Positions 10,133-19,362 of a stretch of DNA of 64,000 nt are shown here, piece after piece. The DNA comes from CAYVTM01 sp964454645. Lineage in GTDB: Bacteria > Bacteroidota > Bacteroidia > Sphingobacteriales > Sphingobacteriaceae. Under the pieces are notes generated by a model. It was not told the DNA's origin, did not search any database, and saw only the letters and a program-made list of their open reading frames with translations. The position numbers and the translations under genes are program-made. The stretch covers positions 1 to 64,000 of the forward strand of contig CAYVTM010000004.1 of assembly GCA_964454645.1 (NCBI GenBank), in the 5' to 3' direction. Positions within the stretch are counted from its first letter, which is position 1. Each line of letters starts with the position of its first letter.

Positions 10133-10208
10133 GATCTTCTGTATATAATGGTTAATATATGTTTTCTATCATTTTGTTGTACAAATTTCCATTAAATTTC
10201 CCGTATTA

Positions 10209-10245
10209 AAAATGATATTCATCATATTTTAAAATGATATCCATC
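10209..10245. promoter_or_regulatory. Tandem 15-nt direct repeat, candidate operator
   Basis: Two near-identical copies of AAAATGATATYCATC lie at 10209-10223 and 10231-10245, 22 bp apart (two helical turns). They sit in the 407-bp divergent region between the universal stress gene and the 2-oxoacid oxidoreductase operon. The spacing suits side-by-side binding of a regulator. The rest of this intergenic region (10133-10539) shows no gene. Confidence 0.3.
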
Positions 10246-10468
10246 CATGATATTTTATTATTAAATATAACGAATACGGATGTTCCGAAATTATGTTTGG
10301 CAACATGCATAATATAAATGGAAAGTATATCTAAGCCAAAATTTGATAAAATGAAATCGGATATAGGTCGCCATGTGCGGAAATCAGTCCTAAATATAAT
10401 TCTTATTCGGTTTATTCAAAATCTTGTCGTAAATTAATGTTTGCTCTTTTAATTATCATAAAAAACAA

Positions 10469-10476
10469 TATTTTTG
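10469..10476 (+). promoter_or_regulatory. Possible Bacteroidota -7 element for the korAB operon
   Basis: TATTTTTG matches the Bacteroidota -7 consensus TAnnTTTG and lies about 64 nt before the operon start. An upstream TTTG-like -33 box is present only at a longer than ideal spacing, so this is tentative. Confidence 0.28.
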
Positions 10477-10539
10477 ATTTTTAGGAGGTTGAGTTAACAT
10501 TGCCTTGATGATTTAATTTAAATTAATAAACAAATCGAA

Positions 10540-12339
10540 TTGGAACCCAGTAAATACAAAGACCCCGAATACTTTCATAAAGTAGTCGATTGTCAGTATG
10601 CTTGTCCGGCGCATACTCCGGTACCCGAGTACATCCGGCTGATTGCTGCGAAGCGTTATTCGGATGCGTATATGGTTAATTGGGAGTCGAATGTTTTTCC
10701 CGGAATATTGGGAAGAACCTGCGACCGCCCCTGCGAACCGGCATGCCGCAGAGGCAGAGTAGAAGAAGAACCTGTAGCGATCTGTCGCCTCAAGCGTGTC
10801 GCCGCCGATTATAAAGGCGATGATATACTATCCCGTATTCCCAGAGCTCCTTTTCCTTCCAATGGAAAAAAAATAGCATTAATCGGTGCGGGCCCTGCAT
10901 CGCTCACAGTTGCACGCGACTTAGCTCCTTTGGGATATGAGATTCATTTGTACGATGAGCAATTGAAGGCAGGAGGAATGATGCGCAGCCAGATTCCTTC
11001 TTTCCGCTTACCCGAAACGGTGATAGATGAAGAAGTGGGTTATGTGTTGGATATGGGTATCCATACACATTTTAAAACCTATGTTTCCTCTCTAAAAGAA
11101 ATATTGGATAAAAAATACGATGCGGTATTTGTAGGGACGGGCGCTCCGCGTGGCCGCGATTTAAAAGACCTGCCCGGAAGAACCGAAGGAGATGCAAATA
11201 TTCATGTGGGGATAGAATGGCTGGCAAGTGTGGCCTTTGAACATACGCATGCAATCGGTAAAAAAGTAATTGTACTGGGAGGAGGAAATACTGCGATGGA
11301 TTGCTGCCGTACTTCCCGTCGTTTGGGTGGACAGGAGGTTAAAGTTGTAGTGCGAAGCCCCTTCTCCGAAATGCGTGCATCTCCATGGGAAATTGAAGAT
11401 GCTTTACACGAAGATATTCCCATTATCGATTGTCATGTTCCTATAAGTTTTGTTGTCGAAAACAATAAACTGAAAGGGATGATGTTTGAAAAAGTAAAAG
11501 CTGAAACAGATGCATCGGGCAAACGCAAATTGATACCTGCCGGTGAGCCGCATGTGTTTATTGAAGCCGATGATGTATTAATAGCTATCGGCCAATCGAC
11601 CAGCTTTACCTGGATTGAAAAAGACCTGGGCTTAGATTTCGACGATTCTAAAATGCCTGTTGTTGATCCGCTTACTTTTCAATCTACCTTAAAAAATGTT
11701 TTCTTCGGAGGTGACGCTTCCTTCGGTCCTAAGAATGTGATTACTGCGGTAGCGCAAGGCCATCAGGCTGCTGTTTCCATCGACTTGTTTTGCTCGGGAA
11801 AAGAACTAACCGACCGACCCAGCCCTTATGTGAATTTAGTGAGCCAGAAAATGGGTATTCATGAATGGAGTTACGATAGCCAGGTTGAAACAGATAACCG
11901 TTATGCTGTTCCCCTGGTTGAGAAAGAGAAAGCCTTGAAAGATCGTAAAGTGGAAGTGGAATTAGGTTTCGATGAGCCGCATGGTTATAAAGAAGCACAA
12001 CGTTGCTTGAATTGCGACGTGCAAACGGTATTTTCCGCGAATAAATGTATAGAGTGCGATGCCTGTGTGGATATTTGTCCGACATCCTGTTTAACTATTA
12101 TCGAAAATCATGAAGAGGATGTTTTGCGTAAGGTTCTTACCGTACCTGCATTAAATACTTCTCAGGATATAATGGTTTCGGAGGCATTAGCAACGACACG
12201 TGTGATGGTGAAAGATGAAGACGTATGCCTGCACTGTGGTTTATGTGCAGAACGTTGCCCGACTTCAGCATGGGATATGCAAAAATTCTTTTATAGTGTT
12301 ACAAAAGCAGGGAATCAATGTCAGATAGCAGTAAAATAA
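10540..12339 (+). CDS. GltD-like NAD(P)H/FAD oxidoreductase fused to 2x[4Fe-4S] ferredoxin
   Basis: 599 aa. The N-terminal Fer4_20 region has a CQYACPAH motif and a CDRPCEPACRRG cluster. It is followed by an FAD Rossmann motif (IGAGPASLTVARDL), an NADP motif (LGGGNTAMDCC) and a C-terminal pair of [4Fe-4S] motifs (CIECDACVDICP, CLHCGLCAERCP). It probably moves electrons between NAD(P)H and the downstream 2-oxoacid:ferredoxin oxidoreductase subunits. The best start is the TTG at 10540, since no ATG fits the conserved N-terminus. Its 3' end overlaps korA by 22 bp, suggesting translational coupling. Confidence 0.85.
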   Translation: MEPSKYKDPEYFHKVVDCQYACPAHTPVPEYIRLIAAKRYSDAYMVNWESNVFPGILGRTCDRPCEPACRRGRVEEEPVAICRLKRVAADYKGDDILSRIPRAPFPSNGKKIALIGAGPASLTVARDLAPLGYEIHLYDEQLKAGGMMRSQIPSFRLPETVIDEEVGYVLDMGIHTHFKTYVSSLKEILDKKYDAVFVGTGAPRGRDLKDLPGRTEGDANIHVGIEWLASVAFEHTHAIGKKVIVLGGGNTAMDCCRTSRRLGGQEVKVVVRSPFSEMRASPWEIEDALHEDIPIIDCHVPISFVVENNKLKGMMFEKVKAETDASGKRKLIPAGEPHVFIEADDVLIAIGQSTSFTWIEKDLGLDFDDSKMPVVDPLTFQSTLKNVFFGGDASFGPKNVITAVAQGHQAAVSIDLFCSGKELTDRPSPYVNLVSQKMGIHEWSYDSQVETDNRYAVPLVEKEKALKDRKVEVELGFDEPHGYKEAQRCLNCDVQTVFSANKCIECDACVDICPTSCLTIIENHEEDVLRKVLTVPALNTSQDIMVSEALATTRVMVKDEDVCLHCGLCAERCPTSAWDMQKFFYSVTKAGNQCQIAVK

Positions 12340-14141
12340 ATAATTTTGTTGTTCGCTTTGCGAATGTAAACGGTACGGGGTCGGCTTCTGCAAATTTACT
12401 TTTTGCGAAAGCGATTTTCAGAATGGGAATTTTTGTCACACCCAAAAATATTTTTCCTTCCAACATTCAGGGTTTGCCTACCTGGTACGATGTGCGTGTA
12501 AGTGAAAAAGGATACTTAGGAAGACGGGAAGGTGTGGATATGATGGTATGTGTAAATCCTCAAAGCATGAAAGGGGATGTAGCAAGTGTAAAACCCGGAG
12601 GATATTTCTTATACGATAGTACAAAAGATATACATCCGGATTATGTGCGGGAGGATATTCATTATATCGGTGTGCCTTTGATGGAAATGTGTATTCGTGA
12701 ATTTGCCGATCCGCGTCAGCGACAATTATTTAAAAATATTATTTATGTAGGAGCATTGTCGGTACTGATGAATATTGAGTTCCCGGTGTTGGAACAATTG
12801 CTGGCAGAGCAGTTTAAAGGTAAGGAAAAATTAATTGTTCCCAATGTAAAAGCATTGCGCCTGGGGATAGATTATGTGAACGAACATTATCAATGTCCGC
12901 TGGATATCCGCCTGGAAAGACGCGATGTTGTAAAGGATTCTATTATGATTGATGGAAACTCTGCTTGTGGACTGGGTGCCATTTATGCCGGAGCTACCGT
13001 TGCTGCCTGGTATCCCATTACTCCTTCCACTTCTGTGGTTGAAGCTTTTGCAGATTATGCAAAAAAATACAGGGTCGATAAAGAAAGCGGAAAAAATTTA
13101 TTTGCTATTGTTCAGGCAGAGGATGAGTTGGCTGCATTGGGAATGGCCATCGGTGCAAACTGGAATGGGGCAAGAGCATTTACGGCAACCAGTGGTCCGG
13201 GTGTTTCGCTGATGCAGGAATTTTTAGGCCTTGCTTACTTCGCGGAAATCCCGGTTGTACTTATCGATGTTCAACGCAGTGGTCCTTCTACGGGAATGCC
13301 TACCCGTACTCAACAATCCGATTTATTAATTGCAGCCTATGCGTCTCATGGCGATACTAAACATGTATTGTTATTTCCGGCAACTCCTAAGGATTGTTTC
13401 GAACTGACGGCTCAGGCATTTGAACTTACGGAGTACCTGCAAACACCGGTAATGGTGATGACGGATTTGGATTTAGGGATGAACGATCATGTGTCGGCTC
13501 CGTTAGAATGGAAAAAAGATCATACCTATAACAGGGGGAAAGTGCTGAATGCAAAACAGCTGGACTCCATCGAACGATTCGGCCGCTATAAAGATGTGGA
13601 TGGAGATGGTATCCCCTATCGTACTTACCCCGGAACACATCCTGCCAAAGGCTCTTATTTTACAAGAGGAACTTCGCGCGATGAGTATGCGGTATATACC
13701 GAAGACAGTTCTCATTATGTAAAAAATATGGAGCGCTTGATTAAAAAATGGGAGACTGCAAAAACGCTGGTTCCTGCTCCTTACCTATATCAGGAGAAAA
13801 ATGAACGACCTGTCGGAATTTTGTTTTTCGGAACATCTATGTATGCTGCGGAAGAAGCAATCGATATATTGAAAAATGAGAATATGCATTTTGATGCAAT
13901 TCGTGTAAAAGCTTTTCCGTTTACAAAGGAAGTTGATCAATTTATAGCGGAACACAATCAGGTTATTGTGATCGAACAAAACCGTGATGCGCAAATGCGT
14001 ACTTTATTAATCAATGAATTGGAATGTGAACCGAAGAAATTAATTTCCGTAACTAATTTCGATGGTATGCCGGTTACTGCCGATCATATCATTAGCAAAA
14101 TAAAAGAGAAAGTTTCTGCAAAAGGAATGTCTAAAATTTAA
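12318..14141 (+). CDS. korA: 2-oxoacid:acceptor oxidoreductase, fused gamma/alpha subunit (KorA-like)
   Basis: 607 aa. The N-terminal gamma domain (about 1-190) and the alpha/pyrimidine-binding domain (about 200-600; ITPSTSVVEAFADYA, TATSGPGVSLMQEFLG) form the usual fused KorA. With KorB it oxidatively decarboxylates a 2-oxoacid, most likely 2-oxoglutarate, to an acyl-CoA while reducing ferredoxin. It overlaps the preceding iron-sulfur flavoprotein gene and lies 10 bp before korB, so this is one operon. Substrate specificity is inferred. Confidence 0.88.
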   Translation: MSDSSKINNFVVRFANVNGTGSASANLLFAKAIFRMGIFVTPKNIFPSNIQGLPTWYDVRVSEKGYLGRREGVDMMVCVNPQSMKGDVASVKPGGYFLYDSTKDIHPDYVREDIHYIGVPLMEMCIREFADPRQRQLFKNIIYVGALSVLMNIEFPVLEQLLAEQFKGKEKLIVPNVKALRLGIDYVNEHYQCPLDIRLERRDVVKDSIMIDGNSACGLGAIYAGATVAAWYPITPSTSVVEAFADYAKKYRVDKESGKNLFAIVQAEDELAALGMAIGANWNGARAFTATSGPGVSLMQEFLGLAYFAEIPVVLIDVQRSGPSTGMPTRTQQSDLLIAAYASHGDTKHVLLFPATPKDCFELTAQAFELTEYLQTPVMVMTDLDLGMNDHVSAPLEWKKDHTYNRGKVLNAKQLDSIERFGRYKDVDGDGIPYRTYPGTHPAKGSYFTRGTSRDEYAVYTEDSSHYVKNMERLIKKWETAKTLVPAPYLYQEKNERPVGILFFGTSMYAAEEAIDILKNENMHFDAIRVKAFPFTKEVDQFIAEHNQVIVIEQNRDAQMRTLLINELECEPKKLISVTNFDGMPVTADHIISKIKEKVSAKGMSKI

Positions 14142-14151
14142 GAGCTGCAAC

Positions 14152-15204
14152 ATGACTTATATACGTCCGAAATTTCGTCACCCTTCATTAAGTAAAAACG
14201 AATTGGGTTATACCAAAACCGATTATGAAGGATCTTTGTCCACCCTTTGCGCAGGTTGTGGGCACGACTCTATCAGTGCTGCCGTGGTGCAGGCTTGCTA
14301 TGAACTGGCTGTTGAGCCGCATCGTTTGGCGAAGCTCTCCGGAATCGGCTGTTCTTCTAAAACACCCGCTTATTTTTTAAGCCAGTCGCACGGATTTAAT
14401 TCGGTGCATGGCCGTATGCCTTCGGTAGCCACCGGTGCCAACTTAGCGAACCGTGATTTAATTTATTTTGGAGTTTCGGGCGATGGTGATTCCGCATCCA
14501 TTGGTATGGGGCAGTTTGTGCATGTAGTACGACGTAATCTGAATATGGTTTACATCGTAATGAATAATGGATGTTATGGTTTAACAAAAGGGCAGGATTC
14601 GGCAACAGCTGATGAAGGTTCGAAAAGTAAATCGGGATCGGTAAATTTATTCAATGCGATAGATTTGGCAGGATTGGCGCTGGAGTTGGGAGCTTCTTTT
14701 GTGGCGCAAAGTTTTTCGGGTGATAAAGGACAGTTAATTCCGCTTATCAAAGCAGCTATTAAACATCCGGGTTTCGCATTAATCAATGTGATCTCTCCCT
14801 GCGTTACCTTTAATAATAATCCGGGTTCTACAAAATCCTACGATTATGTACGCGAACATATGGAGGTTACAGGCAGTATCGATTTTGTTCCTTTGCATGA
14901 AGAAATTGTCGCCAACTACGAAGTAGGAACCAACGAGATTATTGAATTGCACGATGGCTCTCATCTGCAATTGCATAAACTTTCTAAAGACTGGAATCCC
15001 GAAGATCGCAGATCAGCGATGCAGGCTATTCAAAATGCAAGAGAAAAAGATGAAATCTTAACCGGGCTTATTTTTATCGATAACGATACCAAAGGATTGC
15101 ACGAGATTTTAAACACTGCAAATATTCCTTTAAATACATTGACGGAAAAAGAACTTTGTCCCGGCACGGATGTTCTCGCAGCAATTAATGAGGAGTTACG
15201 GTAA
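14152..15204 (+). CDS. korB: 2-oxoacid:ferredoxin oxidoreductase beta subunit (KorB-like)
   Basis: 350-aa thiamine-diphosphate subunit. It has the N-terminal LCAGCGHDS motif, a second Cys in GIGCSS, the ThDP/Mg motif GDGDSASIG with the downstream NNGCYGLTKGQ, and a C-terminal region typical of KorB. It completes the oxidoreductase with the upstream gamma/alpha subunit. With the GltD/ferredoxin protein, the operon could couple 2-oxoacid oxidation to NAD(P)H or run reductively. Confidence 0.9.
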   Translation: MTYIRPKFRHPSLSKNELGYTKTDYEGSLSTLCAGCGHDSISAAVVQACYELAVEPHRLAKLSGIGCSSKTPAYFLSQSHGFNSVHGRMPSVATGANLANRDLIYFGVSGDGDSASIGMGQFVHVVRRNLNMVYIVMNNGCYGLTKGQDSATADEGSKSKSGSVNLFNAIDLAGLALELGASFVAQSFSGDKGQLIPLIKAAIKHPGFALINVISPCVTFNNNPGSTKSYDYVREHMEVTGSIDFVPLHEEIVANYEVGTNEIIELHDGSHLQLHKLSKDWNPEDRRSAMQAIQNAREKDEILTGLIFIDNDTKGLHEILNTANIPLNTLTEKELCPGTDVLAAINEELR

Positions 15205-15345
15205 TATCTTCAAAACAAATAAGAGATATCGTATCAATGGCAATTTATTTACATTCTATTGTGCATTTATTTATGTAGCTGTAACAAGTCGTTAATATAG
15301 TCCCGATACTTTTGATTGAAATTAAATATATCAATCAGGTATCGT

Positions 15346-18300
15346 ATGAAAAAAAAACTACTATTTCTTTTTGCGTTATTTTTAGCGCTTAATTTAACGG
15401 ATGCATGGAGCCAAACGCTTATGCATTATTGGAATTTTAACAATTCCACAACAATGAACGATTTGCTAATACCATCTGCCTCAGTAGTTGGCGGAGCTTC
15501 TATCCAGCACATTGCAGGTGGTATAAGTGCTATTCAGACTACCAGTAATACAGGACAAGGTTTTGATGTTACTAACCCGAATGCAAGAAACGGAGACTTG
15601 GCTTTAACGCATTTACGTTTTAATGATCCTATTGGCGGGATGTTACTTTTCTCGATTCCTACTACCGGATATACAGACCCTGTTGTTAAATATGCAACAC
15701 GTCGTTCGGGACAAGGTGCAGGTTCTCAATTTATTGAATATTCTACTGATGGAACAACATTTGTTCCTTTCGATACTATAGCTCCTGTTGATGATGATCC
15801 TACTTTGCAAACTATTGATTTTTCTTCCGTTGTAGCGGCAGATAATAATCCGGATTTTAAAATTCGTATTGGTTTCTCAGCTATGGGTGGTGGAACAGGT
15901 GGAAACAATCGTTTCGACAATTTCACCTGTGAAGGGACTCAAATGGCAGGGGGGACAGATACAACATCCCCTTCTGTCGTATTTACTCCATTAAACAATG
16001 CCGTTAATCAGGCAGTTTCTATACAAGCTATTCTTACTTTCAATGAAGATATTCGTTTATTAAATAATGATGCTATCAATAATACTAATGCAGGTGCTTT
16101 GGCAGAACTACGTTTGAATAATTCAGCGGGGGCATTAGTACCCTTCGATGCATCATTTGCAGGCAGAGTAATTACAATTGTTCCTACCAATCCTTTAGCA
16201 AATAATCAAACTTATTATTTAGCATTGAAAGCAAATGTTGTTGAAGATTTAAACGACAATGCCATCGATGAAGTTCAATCGATTCTGTTTACAACGATTG
16301 CACGGCAAACACAATTTCAAGCAGGAGACTTAGCAGTAGTTGCTTATCGTATGAATGCTGCATCTACGGAAGATGAAATCGCTCTGTTAACGTTTGTTGA
16401 TATCCTCCCGGGAACAATGATTCAGATTACCGATGCAAAATATACAACGAATGCAAATGCACAATGCCCCGGTGGATTAACCTGGACTGCACCTGCATCC
16501 GGGGTTGCTGCGGGAACGGTTATTGCTATTCAGAACGACGCTTCAGTTGCTAATATCGGATCATTAACAGGCTCGGGTTTCGGTTTGAGTTCAGGTGGTG
16601 ATCAGGTAATGGTGTATACAGGAAATCCAACAACGGCAATGCATATTACTGCATTAAGTTCAAATAACTGGTTAGCAGCAAATACTTCTTGCAGTGGAAG
16701 CAATTCAATGATACCTGCAACATTGGCCGATGGGGTAAATGCAATTAACTTAAACGCTGCCCCGGGTAATGTTAACGGGAATACAGTGAACGCATACTAT
16801 AATGGCATTCAGGATGGAACTATTGCAGATTTAAAAACAACAATTTTTAATCCTGCAAACTGGATAGGTGTAGACGGAGGAACGGCTCCGCAGGTATGGC
16901 CTGCCTGGGCTTTCCCCGGCCCTCCTTCAGTAGTATCTGCAAGTGTATTTAGCCATAATTCAGTACAAATAGTTTTCAGCCGCGATCTGGATAATGCAAG
17001 CGCATTGGATTCTTTAAACTATACAGGTATTCAGGGTATCAGCTCAATTACAAAAACAAATAACGGGATCTTGGCAGATACAGTTGTTGTAAGTTTCCTG
17101 AATCCGTTTATTTCAGGAGGCTCATACAGCTTGGTGGTTTCAGGAGTGAAAGATACCGAGATGCGTACAATGTTCGGCGTGTTTACTTTTAATTTCTCCT
17201 ACAACATGAGTATCGGTTTTGAAAAACAATTTATGGTAGTATCTGAAAGTGATGCCGCTATTGAAGTGAGAATAAACTTGGTAAGTCCTTCAATTGCAAG
17301 TGCAGACTTAGTATTTAAATCAGCTCCTTACAGTACAGCTTCATCAGCCGATATTACTTACACTACACAAACGTTATCCTTCACCGGAACCAGTGCGAAT
17401 ACGCAAACTATCACAATTCCAATAGTAAACGATAACGAGGACGAGCAAGACGAATATATAGTATTGAGCTTAGAAAATTTAGCCGGTTGCACCTTAACAG
17501 GAGATCAATTTATCACAATCTATATTACCGATAACGATCGCATTGCTCCTTTAGCAACACAGGAAATAGAGCTTTCACATATTCAAAGCTTTAAACCGGG
17601 CACAGCAGGAAGCTCTTGCGAGATTGTGGTTCATGATCCGGTTTCACAACGTTTATTTATGACCAGCGCTATAGAAGGCCGTTTCGATATTGCAGATTTT
17701 TCCAATCCATCAGCCGTAACTTTAATAAAATCGGTTGATATGAGTACGTATGGCGGCGTTACCAGCGTTGACGTAAAGAATGGAATCGTTGCAGTTGCTT
17801 CTCCGGATGCAAACGAACAATTAAATGGATCTGTCGTATTCTTCGATGTGAGCGGAAACTTCCTGAAGCAGGTTACAGTAGGAGCTTTACCGGATATGGT
17901 TGTATTCAGCCCGGATGGAAATAAAGTATTAACAGCGAACGAGGGTCAGCCGAACTTAGCTTATACAGTTGATCCTGAAGGATCGGTGAGTGTGATTGAT
18001 ATCTCCGGAGGAATAAACAATCTGACCCAGGCAAATGTCACTACACTTCTTTTCGATTCATTCAATGCACAGGAAGAGGCGTTGATTTCGTCAGGAGTTC
18101 GTAAGCTAAAATTAACCAGCACACTTTCTCAGGATTTCGAGCCCGAATTTATTACTGTCTCTGAAGATTCTAAGAAGGCCTGGGTTACTTTACAGGAAAA
18201 TAATGCAATTGCAGAAATTAATTTAGAAAACACTTCGATTGCATCGGTATGGGCTTTGGGAACAAAAGATTATAATGCGATGGGTAATGGTTTTGATGCT

Positions 18301-19290
18301 TCCGATAAAAGTAATATTCCTTTAATTGCTAACTGGCCGGTAAAAGCATTCTTTATTCCGGATGCAGTTGCTAGCTATTCTGTAGGTGGAACGAATTATA
18401 TCGTTATGGCAAACGAAGGTGATGAAAAAGAGTATGATAACTTCGAAGAGCGTACAACGGTAGGTGCTTCAGGAGTAGTATTGGATCCTGCAATTTATCC
18501 TCATGCTTCTGTTTTGAAGAAAGATCATAACCTGGGCCGCCTGAGAATTACAAACCTGAACGGCAGAGATTCAAGCGGTATCTACAATCAATTGTATGTA
18601 GTGGGTTCACGTTCATTCTCGATTTTCAATGCCGATTCAAAAGCAATCGTTTATGATAGCGGAGATGATTTTGAAAGAATTACTTCTGCAGATCCAAGCG
18701 TATCTCCAATCTTTAATGCGGATAATGAAGATAATGTATTAAAAGGAAGGAGCAGAGCAAAAGGACCGGAGCCGGAAGGAATTACGATCGCGCATATCGC
18801 TGATAAAGTATATGCATTTATAACCTTAGAACGTGTGGGTGGTGTAATGGTTTATAATATCACCGATCCTTCGAATGTAACTTTCGTTGATTATAAAAAC
18901 ACAAGAAGCATCTTAGAGTACTCGGGAGATCAGGCACCGGAAGGGGTCATCTTTATCTCAGGAGATAATAGTCCGAATGGAAAAAGCTATATCGTAGTCT
19001 CGAATGAGATTAGCGGTACAGTGTCAATTTTCGAATTGTTAAATGTTCCCGTAGTTGAGGGAACGGATTTGAAATACAATAACAATGTATTGTTCAATGT
19101 ATATCCGAATCCTAATAATGCAGGTACTTTGTATTTCAACAAACGTGTATCTGTTGAGGTGATGGATGTCAGAGGGCAATGTGTGATGCAGGCAAACAAT
19201 GTAGACAAAATTTCTACATCTGCTTTGAGCAGTGGAATGTACTTGATTAAAAATAACCTTGGAGAATCTGCCAAGGTTATTATAGAATAG
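15346..19290 (+). CDS. T9SS-secreted choice-of-anchor I protein with Ig-like and Calx-beta domains
   Basis: 1314 aa from the ATG at 15346, which begins a clear signal peptide (KKKLLFLFALFLALNL ... AWSQ); an upstream in-frame TTG at 15316 is less likely. Domains in order: an N-terminal sandwich domain, an SbsA-type Ig-like domain (about 205-325), a lamin-tail-like region, a Calx-beta domain (about 615-730), a large beta-propeller of the choice-of-anchor I type with alkaline-phosphatase-like features, and a C-terminal T9SS type A sorting domain (NVYPNPNN ... SGMYLIK). It is exported and probably attached to the cell surface. A terminator follows. Confidence 0.88.
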   Translation: MKKKLLFLFALFLALNLTDAWSQTLMHYWNFNNSTTMNDLLIPSASVVGGASIQHIAGGISAIQTTSNTGQGFDVTNPNARNGDLALTHLRFNDPIGGMLLFSIPTTGYTDPVVKYATRRSGQGAGSQFIEYSTDGTTFVPFDTIAPVDDDPTLQTIDFSSVVAADNNPDFKIRIGFSAMGGGTGGNNRFDNFTCEGTQMAGGTDTTSPSVVFTPLNNAVNQAVSIQAILTFNEDIRLLNNDAINNTNAGALAELRLNNSAGALVPFDASFAGRVITIVPTNPLANNQTYYLALKANVVEDLNDNAIDEVQSILFTTIARQTQFQAGDLAVVAYRMNAASTEDEIALLTFVDILPGTMIQITDAKYTTNANAQCPGGLTWTAPASGVAAGTVIAIQNDASVANIGSLTGSGFGLSSGGDQVMVYTGNPTTAMHITALSSNNWLAANTSCSGSNSMIPATLADGVNAINLNAAPGNVNGNTVNAYYNGIQDGTIADLKTTIFNPANWIGVDGGTAPQVWPAWAFPGPPSVVSASVFSHNSVQIVFSRDLDNASALDSLNYTGIQGISSITKTNNGILADTVVVSFLNPFISGGSYSLVVSGVKDTEMRTMFGVFTFNFSYNMSIGFEKQFMVVSESDAAIEVRINLVSPSIASADLVFKSAPYSTASSADITYTTQTLSFTGTSANTQTITIPIVNDNEDEQDEYIVLSLENLAGCTLTGDQFITIYITDNDRIAPLATQEIELSHIQSFKPGTAGSSCEIVVHDPVSQRLFMTSAIEGRFDIADFSNPSAVTLIKSVDMSTYGGVTSVDVKNGIVAVASPDANEQLNGSVVFFDVSGNFLKQVTVGALPDMVVFSPDGNKVLTANEGQPNLAYTVDPEGSVSVIDISGGINNLTQANVTTLLFDSFNAQEEALISSGVRKLKLTSTLSQDFEPEFITVSEDSKKAWVTLQENNAIAEINLENTSIASVWALGTKDYNAMGNGFDASDKSNIPLIANWPVKAFFIPDAVASYSVGGTNYIVMANEGDEKEYDNFEERTTVGASGVVLDPAIYPHASVLKKDHNLGRLRITNLNGRDSSGIYNQLYVVGSRSFSIFNADSKAIVYDSGDDFERITSADPSVSPIFNADNEDNVLKGRSRAKGPEPEGITIAHIADKVYAFITLERVGGVMVYNITDPSNVTFVDYKNTRSILEYSGDQAPEGVIFISGDNSPNGKSYIVVSNEISGTVSIFELLNVPVVEGTDLKYNNNVLFNVYPNPNNAGTLYFNKRVSVEVMDVRGQCVMQANNVDKISTSALSSGMYLIKNNLGESAKVIIE

Positions 19291-19311
19291 TATGATTAAT
19301 TTTGGTTTTAT

Positions 19312-19347
19312 ATCCCCCGATGCTGAAAAGTAGCGGGGGATTTTTTA
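19312..19347 (+). terminator. Rho-independent terminator
   Basis: ATCCCCCG (19312-19319) pairs with CGGGGGAT (19334-19341), followed by a T tract. It lies 21 bp after the secreted protein gene. Confidence 0.8.
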
Positions 19348-19362
19348 TAGAAACCGAGTATA

